Origin: Baffinella frigidus
Lineage: Eukaryota; Cryptophyceae; Cryptomonadales; Baffinellaceae
DNA length: 16,107 bases
Direction: 5' to 3'
NCBI GenBank assembly: GCA_026770585.1
Contig: MU647125.1
Coordinates: forward strand, 143,540 to 159,646
The notes beneath the pieces were generated by a model, which saw only the letters and a program-made list of their open reading frames with translations, made no database searches and had not been told where the DNA came from. The position numbers and the translations under genes are program-made. The stretch's first letter is position 1. The number at the start of each line of letters is the position of its first letter. Below are positions 7,654-13,025 of this stretch, in pieces.

Positions 7654-7759
7654 TTAGGTTCTTCGAGCTCCCAACATAGGCGGACACCGGAACTTGTTCT
7701 GCAGAAAGGCCATGCTTCCTTTCGGATCGCATCCAGTGCCGCAGAAACCTTCGTGGTCG
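7654..7759 (-). pseudogene. Exon-like fragment, GCDPKG peptide family, copy 2
   Basis: After the acceptor TACCAG (AG at 7761-7760) the minus strand reads DHEGFCGTGCDPKGSMAF, LQNKFRCPPMLGARRT and stop. It aligns with the plus-strand copy at 5433-5551 at both protein and DNA level (GGATGCGATCCGAAAGGA is shared exactly). The second copy has extra cysteines (FCGTGC). The stop lies a few bases before the MITE at 7431-7646, so the original C-terminus may have been cut off by the insertion. Function is unknown. Confidence 0.45.
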
Positions 7760-7769
7760 CTGGTACTTA

Positions 7770-8047
7770 GAGATGGAAAGTGGAGATGGCAAGTTGAGGT
7801 GGCAAGTACCATCCCCAAGATACTGTCCATCTCCAAGACACGATCCGGGTCCGAAATACCCCCTGCCCTCCTTCCTCCGTAATAACACGATCAACACTGC
7901 TGGGCCTTATCCCATACCCTAAACCCGAAGGTATCCGATACCCATGTTGTCGGATAACTCTAAACACTAGGTTATCCGAGAACACTGCGGGTGTGCGCGC
8001 ATCTTAAAAGGGACCACCCTCTTCAGAGCACGGGTATGGAACACCCA
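7770..8047. other. No gene; hairpin TCGGATAAC/GTTATCCGA
   Basis: A perfect 9-base stem (7950-7958 with 7971-7979, 12-base loop) is preceded by GGTATCCGATACC, giving a nested set of GGATA/TATCC inverted motifs. Another short near-repeat, GGCAAGTTGAGGTGGCAAGTACC, lies near 7787. No convincing exon. Confidence 0.5.
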
Positions 8048-8193
8048 CCACTTGGCAGCGACCGAGGACCGAGGACCTCTTCGCCTTGAATTCAAGGTGA
8101 AAATCTGGTTAGGTTAGGGGGCAATGGATAAGATTCTAGTACAAATCGTTTAAATGGACTGTATCTGTGAAGCCCCCGGTGGCTGCCAAGTGG
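8048..8193. mobile_element. CCACTTGGCAGC-family MITE, copy 1
   Basis: Termini CCACTTGGCAGCGACCG and CGGTGGCTGCCAAGTGG are inverted with one mismatch. The body shares ATTCTAGTACAAATCGTTT, ATGGACTGTATC and GAAGCCCCCGGTGG with a second copy at 9359-9497. A small internal hairpin (CGCCTTGAATTCAAGGTGA) is conserved between copies with compensating changes. No ORF. Confidence 0.8.
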
Positions 8194-8446
8194 CCCCCTA
8201 CCCACACACCTCGAAAGCCTCAACCCCTCGAGCCCCTCGTTTCTCACTGACACCCGTCGGGCCGTTCGACTCTAGCGTTCAGCGTTCGAACGCTTCAAGG
8301 TTTAGGGTTTGGGCTAACCCCCGGGTTTCTCGGGGCATGGTCAGAGTACGGGCATGGTTGAGACACAATTTGATCTGACTAGTAATAGTAAAGCGCGTGT
8401 GTAGTAAATTTCGTTGGATAGAATGGCTTTTCTAGGATGGGCTCAC
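8194..8446. other. No exon recognised downstream of the minus-strand gene fragment
   Basis: Contains a single GGTTTAGGGTTTGGG motif near 8300 and the short palindromic GTTCAGCGTTCGAACGC region. The next exon of the minus-strand gene ending at 8447 is not visible here. Confidence 0.35.
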
Positions 8447-9067
8447 CCCATGATGAACACCGCGAGGCCGACGGCGTGCACCCAGTCGATCAGCATCACC
8501 TGCTTCAGGGGCTGCTGTTTCGTGTTTCGTGTTTGGTGTTTTGTGTTTGGTGTTCTATGTTTATGGTTTATGGTTTATGGTTTATGGTATGGGGTTTGTG
8601 GTGTGTGGTTTATGGTTTATGGTTTATGGTTTATGGTTTATGGTTTATGGTTTGTGGTTTATGGTGTATGGTGTATGGTAGGGGTTTGAAGTTTGTGGTG
8701 TGTGGTTTGTGGTGTGGGGTTTCGTGCGTACCCGCGACTCCCGCTGCATGCACATCTCCGCCCCAGCGAGCCCCTCCGCCTCCTCCCGCGCCTGAAACCG
8801 GTCCAGCCCGAGCTCGAACCCCGTCCCCTCCGCGCCCCCGCCCCCCCCCACCTCCTGCACAGCCCACAGCACGCGCGACGACGCGTCCCGCCCCACGCAG
8901 AGGATGGGGGGGTCCCCTTCGTAGCCCGCTGTCCCCGGGGCGGGCGAGCGGGAGGATGTGGGGAGGGAGGCGCGCGCGGGCGGGGAGGCGAAGGGGTTGA
9001 GGCGGTAGGGCGACTCGCCCTTCTCGGCGACGGAGGCCAGGGGGAGGAGCACCTCTGAGGCGCTGCC
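8447..9067 (-). CDS. Two internal exons of an unknown protein gene
   Basis: Exon A is 9067-8732 on minus (336 bases, 112 codons, phase 0 at both ends). It follows a C-rich telomere-like tract ending CCCCAACAG and ends at CGG|GTACGC. It encodes GSASEVLLPLASVAEKGESP, YRLNPFASPPARA, a stretch with GYEGDPPILCVGRDASSRVL, a glycine run, then FELGLDRFQAREEAEGLAG. Exon B is 8514-8447 (68 bases) after acceptor AAACAG, ending ATGGG|GTGAGC in phase 2. It encodes QPLKQVMLIDWVHAVGLAVF then IM, a partly hydrophobic segment. Phases agree, codon use is GC-rich, and both boundaries of the 217-base intron are consensus GT/AG. The start, end and remaining exons were not found. No family was recognised. The long plus-strand frame over the same region (8437-9000) is a shadow made of repeats. 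Confidence 0.6.
8515..8731 (-). repeat. Intron composed of telomere-like heptamer variants
   Basis: From the GTACGC donor to the AAACAG acceptor the minus strand reads almost only variant heptamers: CCATAAA units dominate, with CACAAAC, ACCATAC and CCAAACA units at the edges. On plus this is (TTTATGG)n. The sense strand is C/A-rich with no G-rich segment. It is the cleanest case in the window of a whole intron made of telomere-like repeat. Confidence 0.7.
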
Positions 9068-9184
9068 CTGTTGGGGTGTGGGGTTTGGGGCTTAGGGGGA
9101 GGGGTTTGGGGTTTGAGGTTTGGGGTTTGGGGTTTAGGGGGAGGGGTTTGGGGTTTAGGGTTTGGGTGTTGGGGTTTGGAGTTA
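9068..9184 (-). repeat. Telomere-like tract immediately upstream of an acceptor
   Basis: On minus: CCCTAAA, CCCCAAA and CCCCTCCCC units ending in ACCCCAACAG, directly abutting the exon at 9067. Presumably the 3' part of the preceding intron; its donor was not located. The pyrimidine/C-rich repeat would serve as the polypyrimidine tract. Confidence 0.65.
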
Positions 9185-9206
9185 TCCAGGCGCCGTGGTG
9201 GTTGTA

Positions 9207-9290
9207 GGAAGGGTTTCTCTCTTATCAATAAAGGTCTCTCCCCTACCAATGAACGTCTCGCTCCTATAAAAAAAGGTGTCTCTCTCACGT
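9207..9290. repeat. Imperfect tandem repeat of about 20 bases
   Basis: Four degenerate units resembling AAAGGTCTCTCCCCTACCAAT (AAGGGTTTCTCTCTTATCAAT, AACGTCTCGCTCCTATAAA, AAAGGTGTCTCTCTCACG). Possibly a remnant exon of repeat protein, but no frame is convincing. Confidence 0.55.
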
Positions 9291-9358
9291 TGACATTCGT
9301 TCAGCGCAGCATGCCGGCCGCGTGTGTTGAAGAAACGGTCACATCTGCATCGCAGCGA

Positions 9359-9497
9359 CCACTTAGCAGCGGCCGAGGTCCTTTTCGCCTTAAATGCAAG
9401 GCGAAATTCCGGTTTGATTCCAGGGCAATGGACAAGATTCTAGTACAAATCGTTTGGATGGACTGTATCCGCGAAGCCCCCGGTGGTTGCTAAGGGG
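9359..9497. mobile_element. CCACTTGGCAGC-family MITE, copy 2
   Basis: Terminal CCACTTAGCAGCGGCCG and its imperfect inverse CGGTGGTTGCTAAGGGG. The interior is about as long as copy 1 (8048-8193) and shares long blocks with it in the same orientation, including a hairpin TCGCCTT/AAGGCGA. No ORF. Confidence 0.8.
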
Positions 9498-9773
9498 ACG
9501 GGGCCAACGCGTGTAAAGCGTGCCTGGTACTTTCACGTAGAAACACAGCCTCCCGCAACCATCAGATCGCTAGAATCCACCCACACAAGCGTTTGCCCTT
9601 TTGAACCGTATTCAACCCCCTTATCCTTTTCACGTTGGTCGTCTGGGCTGAGACAGAAATCAGGGTTTCCCACCGTAACCTTGAGGGATCTCAACTAGCT
9701 AGCGCCTCAAAACGAGACGCTGGCACGCTGCACCACCAAATGTTACCGATTAATCAAACAGGGGGCACTGTGG
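9498..9773. other. No gene or repeat recognised
   Basis: Low-quality open frames only, on plus (9483-9698, 9635-9901). One TAGCTAGC palindrome near 9695. Nothing supportable as a gene. Confidence 0.4.
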
Positions 9774-9778
9774 GTACC

Positions 9779-9918
9779 CTAGCTCCGCCTCACACGGGTT
9801 GGCTGACTATTCTCAAGTTGTCATGCTGGGTCCACGGTAAAAAAACGTCAAATTTCCCGCTCGAAGGCGCCCGGGCGCACCAAATTGCTTCGCCCAAATA
9901 GACTTGCGACATATCTAG
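9779..9918 (+). mobile_element. CTAGCTCTG-family MITE, third copy, with 5-base target duplication
   Basis: Begins CTAGCTCCGCCTCACACGGG and ends in a short CTAG terminus. The interior matches the 3466-3597 and 3668-3797 copies (TGACTATTCTCAAGTTG, GCATGCTGGGT-like block, CACCAAATTG, CCCAAATAGAC). GTACC flanks both sides (9774-9778 and 9919-9923), a clean 5-base target site duplication. No ORF. Confidence 0.8.
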
Positions 9919-9923
9919 GTACC

Positions 9924-10045
9924 CTAGCTCTGTCTGAGTTTTATTCTGGCTCGTCCTGGAGGCTTTCTGCCCGCCCTTTTGTACTGGAGTTCTGCTCTTC
10001 GTTACTTTTAAGAACGGGCCAGAATAAAAACTCAGGCAGAGCTAG
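9924..10045. mobile_element. CTAGCTCTG-ended foldback, 122 bases
   Basis: Arms CTAGCTCTGTCTGAGTTTTA... (9924-9949) and ...TAAAAACTCAGGCAGAGCTAG (10019-10045) pair with one mismatch and one indel. The termini match the larger CTAGCTCTG family but the interior differs, so it is a related but distinct MITE. It sits one target duplication away from the 9779-9918 element. Its right end supplies a TAG to the minus-strand frame at 10046-10195. Confidence 0.8.
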
Positions 10046-10195
10046 ACATCGCCTCTCACGCCCACCTCGCCAGCAAAGAGATAGGATACACTCTGCACGT
10101 GCGCTCCCGTACCCAGCCCACCCGGATCACGCGTCTTCTCTGGATACAGTCTCTCGGGCAGAGCCACCACGCTAGAGCCCAGGAGGGGGTTGAAT
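10046..10195 (-). CDS. Candidate 3' exon of the coiled-coil exon array, uncertain
   Basis: On minus the frame reads RFNPLLGSSVVALPERLYPE, KTRDPGGLGTGAHVQSVSYL, FAGEVGVRGDV and then a TAG contributed by the MITE terminus at 10045. The peptide looks protein-like. It lies downstream, on the same strand, of the duplicated exons at 10294-10579. A possible acceptor TCTAAAAG lies at about 10203-10196, but the phase to the preceding exon (which ends in phase 0 at 10464) does not match simply, and another frame is also open for about 50 codons. Role unknown. Confidence 0.3.
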
Positions 10196-10293
10196 CTTTT
10201 AGAACCTTGCAGGATAGGACTTTGATTTTCGAAAACCACTGCCTTCAGGGGAAATTGACTTGTGGCAACCCCTTCCAAGAGTGTGGCGGTGCA

Positions 10294-10374
10294 GGTACCG
10301 GGGCGCCGAGCGCGAGGGCGCTGGATCGCTCCAGCTCCTCGGTGGCCGCGGAGAGTTGCGCCGCGCTCTTTCAT
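10294..10374 (-). pseudogene. Truncated duplicate of the KRDDDL coiled-coil exon
   Basis: On minus this encodes KSAAQLSAATEELERSSALA then LGAP, the C-terminal two thirds of the exon at 10464-10579, with a few substitutions. It is preceded on minus by the half-MITE at 10371-10457 instead of the KRDDDLSKLKAKLK part. The exon copies are offset by 165 bases (GGTACC at 10294 and 10459). Likely a partial tandem duplicate. Confidence 0.6.
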
Positions 10375-10457
10375 CTCAGATAAACACTCTACAAGTCGTT
10401 TTCCTAAAGTCAATTCCCCTACAAATCCGTGAACGTATGCGTAGAGTAAATCATAAG
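10371..10457. mobile_element. Half copy of the TTATCTCAG MITE family
   Basis: TCATCTCAGATAAACACTC..., AAGTCGTTTTCCTAAAGTCAA, TTCCCCTACAAAT and GCGTAGAGTAAA match the left arm and loop of the complete elements at 12396, 12776 and 13380. The right arm is missing; the sequence instead jumps to the next exon copy at 10459. The broken end therefore coincides with the duplication junction. Confidence 0.75.
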
Positions 10458-10463
10458 AGGTAC

Positions 10464-10579
10464 CGGGGCGCCGAGCGCGAGGGCGCGCGACCGCTCGAGC
10501 TCCTCGGTGGCCGCGGAGAGTTGCGCCGCGCTCTTCTTCAGCTTCGCTTTCAGCTTCGAGAGGTCGTCGTCCCGCTTCC
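10464..10579 (-). CDS. Coiled-coil exon (KRDDDLSKLKAKLKK...), best-preserved copy
   Basis: Exon of 116 bases on minus: after a telomere-like C-rich tract ending CACACCCCAG it begins GG|AAG (phase 1) and ends CCCG|GTACCT at 10464 in phase 0. It encodes KRDDDLSKLKAKLKKSAAQL and SAATEELERSRALALGAP, 38 residues with clear heptad spacing of leucines and charged positions, so a coiled coil. It can be joined in phase to the exon type ending at 11328 or 11538 (both end phase 1 with L-G), giving ...ELATRL-G-KRDDDLSKL. Further copies or pieces lie at 10294-10374, 10812-10852, 10893-10931 and, inverted, 11453-11484. The gene's identity is unknown. Confidence 0.55.
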
Positions 10580-10811
10580 CTGGGGTGTGGGGTTTGGGGT
10601 TCAGGGTACGCTGAGCAGCTGCAGGATAGCAGGGCCCCGCTGTTTGGTTTTAGGGTTTATGGTCTCGGGTTCGGGGCCTGGCGCTGACGACGCGCCTCGG
10701 GAAACCCTCAACCTTCCTGCTGCTGCTGGCCCAACAACCTCAACCCTCAACACCTCAACCCTGAACCCTGCACCCTGCACCCTGCACCCTGAGCCCTGCA
10801 CCCTGAACCCT
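10580..10811. repeat. Heptamer repeats with an inverted exon/intron fragment
   Basis: Begins as G-rich on plus (GGGGTGTGGGGTTTGGGGTT). At about 10607-10635 GTACGCTGAGCAGCTGCAGGAT appears on plus, a block otherwise found on minus near 11410-11433. From 10717 CTGGCCCAACAACCTCAACCC runs into a C-rich array with about six CCCTGCA or CCCTGAA units. This block is the inverse of 11455-11518, expanded by extra heptamers. Confidence 0.65.
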
Positions 10812-10852
10812 GAGCTTCGCCTTCAGCTTCGAGAGGTCGTCGTCCCGCTTCC
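10812..10852 (-). pseudogene. Fragment of the KRDDDL exon (second full-identity start)
   Basis: On minus, after CCCCAG, GG|AAG... encodes KRDDDLSKLKAKL and then runs into heptamer repeat at 10811. DNA is nearly identical to the first part of the 10464-10579 exon. The break falls at the end of AAGCTC, where the repeat begins. Confidence 0.6.
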
Positions 10853-10892
10853 CTGGGGTTTGGGGTTTAGGGGTGAGGGGTGAGGGTTCCTG

Positions 10893-10931
10893 AGTTGGGA
10901 CGTGAGCTTTGAGACGTCTTCGTCCCGCGTC
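10893..10931 (-). pseudogene. Diverged copy of the KRDDDL exon with a damaged acceptor
   Basis: Minus strand reads TRDEDVSKLTSQLR, a clear but diverged relative of KRDDDLSKLKAKL. Where the other copies have CCCCAGGG, this one has CCCCAAGG, so the acceptor AG is displaced by one base. Flanked on both sides by heptamer repeats. Probably a dead exon. Confidence 0.5.
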
Positions 10932-10939
10932 CTTGGGGT

Positions 10940-11327
10940 TGGGTTTTGGGTTTTGGGGTTTGGGGTATGAGGTTTGGGGTTTGGGGTTTGGGGTTTGGAG
11001 TTTAGGGTTCAGGGTTTAGGGTTTAGGGTTTGGGGTTCAGGGACGTGATCGCCCCGCGACCCTAGTGTTCAGGGTCGAGGGTTGAGGGTTGAGGGTCTAT
11101 GGTTCAAGGTTCAGGGTTCAGGGGTTAGGGTGCAGGTCAGGGTTGATGGTTGATGGTTGATGGTTGATGGTTGATGGTTGATGGTTGATGGCTCAGGGTT
11201 GAGGTTGAGGTTGAGGGTGGAGGTTTGAGTGTTAAGGTTTGAGGGTTTAGGGTTTAGGGTTTAGGGTTTAGGGTTTAGGGTTTAGGGTTTAGGGTTTAGG
11301 GTTTAGGGTTTGGGTTGGAGGGTTTAC
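10940..11327 (-). repeat. Telomere-like array with a perfect (TTTAGGG)9 run
   Basis: Mixed TTTGGGG, TTCAGGG, TTGAGGG and TTGATGG heptamers; TTGATGG is repeated about six times at about 11142-11190. At 11246-11308 there are nine uninterrupted TTTAGGG units, the only perfect canonical run of this length in the window. On minus it begins immediately after the GTAAACCC donor at 11327, so it would be the 5' part of an intron. Interrupted near 11041-11070 by a short non-repeat block. Confidence 0.85.
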
Positions 11328-11385
11328 CGAGTCGTGTCGCCAGCTCGAGGATGCGCGAGGACTTTGCATCCAGCGTACCCTTCAT
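11328..11385 (-). CDS. Coiled-coil exon (MKGTLDAKSSRILELATRL), copy 1
   Basis: 58 bases on minus: acceptor TAGCAG (AG at 11387-11386), 19 codons from ATG AAG GGT to CTC plus one base, then donor G|GTAAAC. It encodes MKGTLDAKSSRILELATRL, amphipathic and coiled-coil-like. It begins in phase 0 and ends in phase 1, matching the phase of the KRDDDL exon. A near-identical copy is at 11538-11595. The downstream intron starts with telomere-like repeat. SSRILELATRLG is very close to SARVLEMATRLG of the plus-strand gene at 15178. Confidence 0.55.
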
Positions 11386-11401
11386 CTGCTAGGTGTACCC
11401 T

Positions 11402-11433
11402 CGAGCCAGCTTATCCTGCAGCTGCTCAGTGTA
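11402..11433 (-). pseudogene. Partial copy of the same exon start (EQLQDKLARG)
   Basis: Minus strand CAGCTGCAGGATAAGCTGGC aligns with CAGATGAAGGGTAAGCTGGA of the neighbouring exon. It diverges after about eight codons into GGTACACC. Similar fragments with CTGCAGGAT are at about 11651-11668 (minus), 12013-12038 (minus) and 10617-10632 (plus), and a more decayed one at 12737-12755. Confidence 0.45.
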
Positions 11434-11452
11434 CCCTGAATCCCAAACCCCA

Positions 11453-11484
11453 GTGAAGCGGGACGACGACGTGGCGAAGCTCAG
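11453..11484 (+). pseudogene. Inverted fragment of the KRDDDL exon
   Basis: On plus, CCCAAACCCCAG precedes TG|AAGCGGGACGACGACGTGG, encoding KRDDDVAKLR. It carries its own C-rich pre-acceptor sequence in its sense direction, as in the minus-strand copies. Together with 11485-11518 it is the inverse of 10717-10852. Not connected to any plus-strand exon found. Confidence 0.55.
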
Positions 11485-11537
11485 GGTTCAGGGTTGAGGT
11501 TGTTGGGCCAGCACCAGCTGGAAGGCTGGGGGTGTAC

Positions 11538-11595
11538 CGAGGCGCGTCGCCAGCTCGAGGATGCGCGAGGACTTAGCATCCAGCTTACCCTTCAT
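11538..11595 (-). CDS. Coiled-coil exon (MKGKLDAKSSRILELATRL), copy 2
   Basis: Same length (58 bases), phases and boundaries as the 11328-11385 exon: acceptor TGATCAG, donor G|GTACAC. One residue differs (K for T) and most other base changes are silent, which fits selection on protein sequence or recent gene conversion. Upstream on minus is a C-rich heptamer tract (11602-11650) that forms the end of the preceding intron. Confidence 0.55.
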
Positions 11596-11601
11596 CTGAT
11601 C

Positions 11602-11650
11602 AGGGTTGAGGGTTTAGGGATTAGGGTTTAGGGTTTAGGGTTTAGGGGTC
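11602..11650 (-). repeat. Telomere-like tract before exon copy 2
   Basis: Seven or so TTTAGGG-type units, G-rich on plus, C-rich in the sense of the minus-strand exon. It lies between a CTGCAGGAT exon fragment (11651-11668) and the acceptor at 11597-11596. Confidence 0.75.
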
Positions 11651-11674
11651 CAGCATATCCTGCAGCTGCAAACT

Positions 11675-11750
11675 GAGAGGGACCGCGGGTGAGTAGTGTG
11701 GACGCTGCTGTGCTTCCGTGCTAGGGCTGCGTCCTCACAGGGCAACCTCC
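11675..11750 (-). repeat. Conserved module, copy 1 of 4 (CCTAGGACGGAAGCAC...)
   Basis: Read on minus, GACGCAGCCCTAGCACGGAAG then CACAGCAGCGTCCACACTAC then TCACCCGCGGTC recurs at about 12640-12705, 12943-12992 and 13026-13090 with substitutions. The order module, CTGCAGGAT fragment, exon holds for copy 1 and in part for others, so it is part of a larger amplified unit. A consensus-like GTAAGT donor occurs in the 12640 copy. Function unknown. Confidence 0.6.
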
Positions 11751-11752
11751 CC

Positions 11753-11858
11753 GGTTCAGGGTTCAGGGTTCAGGGTTCAGGGTTCAGGGTTCAGGGTTCA
11801 GGGTTCAGGGTCCAGAGTTCAGGGTCCAGGGTTCAGGGTCCAGAGTTCAGGGTTCAGG
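11753..11858 (-). repeat. TTCAGGG heptamer array
   Basis: About fourteen TTCAGGG or TCCAGGG/TCCAGAG units in near-perfect tandem on plus (CCCTGAA on minus). A different homogeneous variant from the TTTAGGG run 450 bases away. The two plus-strand frames through it give meaningless GFRVQGS repeats. Confidence 0.9.
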
Positions 11859-11861
11859 GGA

Positions 11862-12038
11862 CACGCGAGGACTTCCACCAACCCTCACAGTCTGGGCAAA
11901 TCGGGGGGGAATGGCTCCAAAAATCCCCTTGAAGGCCGTCGGATTCCGACGGCCTTCAAGGGGATTTGGTATTTTTGACTTTTTCGATTTGCCCAAGTTG
12001 TGAGGGTTGGTGGTTTGCATCTGGCGTATCCTGCAGCT
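11862..12038 (-). pseudogene. Third coiled-coil exon copy, split by a MITE
   Basis: On minus, acceptor GCAG then CTGCAGGATACGCCAGATGC (LQDTPDA) lies at 12038-12017. The remaining AAGTCCTCGCG (K/SSR) continues at 11872-11862, after which heptamer repeat begins. The 139-base CCACCAACC element at 11875-12013 lies between. Compared with intact copies (GATGCAAAGTCCTCGCG), only two extra Ts (plus sense) remain at the junction. The exon is disrupted and truncated. Confidence 0.65.
11875..12013. mobile_element. CCACCAACC-family MITE, copy 2, inside an exon copy
   Basis: Termini of 29 bases, beginning CCACCAACCCTCACA and ending in its complement TGTGAGGGTTGGTGG, match except for three central bases. 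The centre is a perfect 23-base inverted repeat (11921-11943 with 11945-11967, containing CCTTGAAGGCCGTCGGA). Related to 3798-3923 and 14042-14210. By comparison with uninterrupted exon copies the target duplication would be a 2-base TT. Confidence 0.85.
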
Positions 12039-12198
12039 GCGAACAGTGAGGCTCCGCGGGTGGCCACACAGCTCGAGGCTAGACCATAAGTCCTTGAAAT
12101 TGAAACTTATTTGTTATAAATTGGGCCTCATTTCGTCGGTTTGGTGCCTTATCCCACCCTGTCATCGGGTCAAATAGAAAAGGCTTTTGGAGGGGGGT

Positions 12199-12357
12199 CC
12201 ACAGCGGGCTACGACGGGATTTTCGGGCGCTGAGAGCCCGATTTTCCGTTACCTTATCCGTAGGAACCCCCCTATGTCTCTACGGGTTGCCTACCGTAGG
12301 GTCCTAGGTCTTATCGCTTAGGGGTTATTCAAAATCCCTTCGAAGTTCACTGTGTGG
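12199..12357 (+). mobile_element. CCACACAG-ended element, copy 1
   Basis: About 160 bases, nearly identical in order to 13161-13314: GGGCTACGA.GGGATTTTCGG, GCGCTGAGAGCCCG hairpin, CCTTATCCGTAGGAACCCCC, CCTACCGTAGGG, TATCGCTTAGGGGTTATTC. The right end CTTCGAAGTTCACTGTGTGG is an imperfect inverse of the left end. Both copies lie just left of a TTATCTCAG MITE. Confidence 0.75.
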
Positions 12358-12395
12358 TAGGGGTGCGTAGATGCTTGATAACCTGATGATGAACC

Positions 12396-12545
12396 TTATC
12401 TCAGAAAACGAGTTCTAAAACTCGTTTTCTTAAGTCATTTCCCCTTCAAACATGTCAACTTATCGTTTTCTCTACACATAAGTTGACATATTTGAATGGG
12501 AATTGACTTAAGAAAACGAGTTTTAGAACTCCTTTTCTGAGATAA
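12396..12545. mobile_element. TTATCTCAG-family MITE, copy A
   Basis: 150 bases with long arms: TTATCTCAGAAAACGAG, TCTAAAACTCG, TTTTCTTAAGTCA on the left and the inverse on the right ending CTGAGATAA. Flanked by AACC on both sides (12392-12395 and 12546-12549). The loop carries AACTTAT and ATAAGTTGACA. No ORF. Confidence 0.85.
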
Positions 12546-12775
12546 AACCATTAACAGGTGTGACATCGTGGAAAATCGTTTGAAATGGAATGTTCTGAGC
12601 CAGTGCAACACTCGTGTGTTTTCGGTCGGGCAGTGTGCACACTTACGGGTAGAGTGAACACTGGTGTGCTTCCGTCCTAGGGATGCGTCCGCACAGGCCA
12701 CCCAGGCATTTAGGGTATAGGGTTCAGGGTTGGCTCGCCGGCAGCATACCCTGTAGTGTGAACAGAGAGTGACCG

Positions 12776-12937
12776 TATCTCAAATCAACACGTCTAGAAG
12801 TCGTTTTCCTCAAGTCAATTCCCCAACAAAATCTGTCAACGTATTCTTTACTCCACGCATGAGTTGACGTTAGTTGACGAATTTGCAGGCGAATTGACTT
12901 GAGGAAAACGACTTCTAGAAGTGCTCATTTGAGATAA
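12776..12937. mobile_element. TTATCTCAG-family MITE, copy B
   Basis: 162 bases, TATCTCAAA...TTTGAGATAA termini, arms with GTCGTTTTCCTCAAGTCAAT and the inverse. More diverged from copies A and C than they are from each other. Flanked by GACCG on both sides (12771-12775 and 12938-12942). It splits a copy of the conserved module from its downstream CTGCAGGAT-like fragment (12737-12755), so it inserted into the amplified unit. Confidence 0.85.
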
Positions 12938-13025
12938 GACCGCGGGTGACAAGTGTTGAACGCTGCTCGTGTTTCGTCCTAGGGCTGCCCTAAACCCTAA
13001 ACCCCAAACCCTCAAGGCCGAGAGC

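Noticed and set aside
8437-9000. 187-codon plus-strand frame with MVYGLWFMVYGLW-like hydrophobic repeats, resembling a membrane protein
   Set aside because: It is a direct translation of the TTTATGG heptamer array and the antisense of a better-supported minus-strand exon with matched splice phases.
10260-10883. 207-codon plus-strand frame
   Set aside because: It crosses a half-MITE, two antisense copies of a coiled-coil exon and CCCTGCA repeats; the minus strand reads as the protein there.
11696-11978. Plus-strand frames with GFRVQGS repeats
   Set aside because: Pure translation of the TTCAGGG array followed by a MITE; no codon signal.
10294-12040. CRISPR-like array because of repeated units with variable spacers
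   Set aside because: Repeat units are coding exon copies of differing length and heptamer tracts; no constant repeat/spacer size and clear eukaryotic splice signals.
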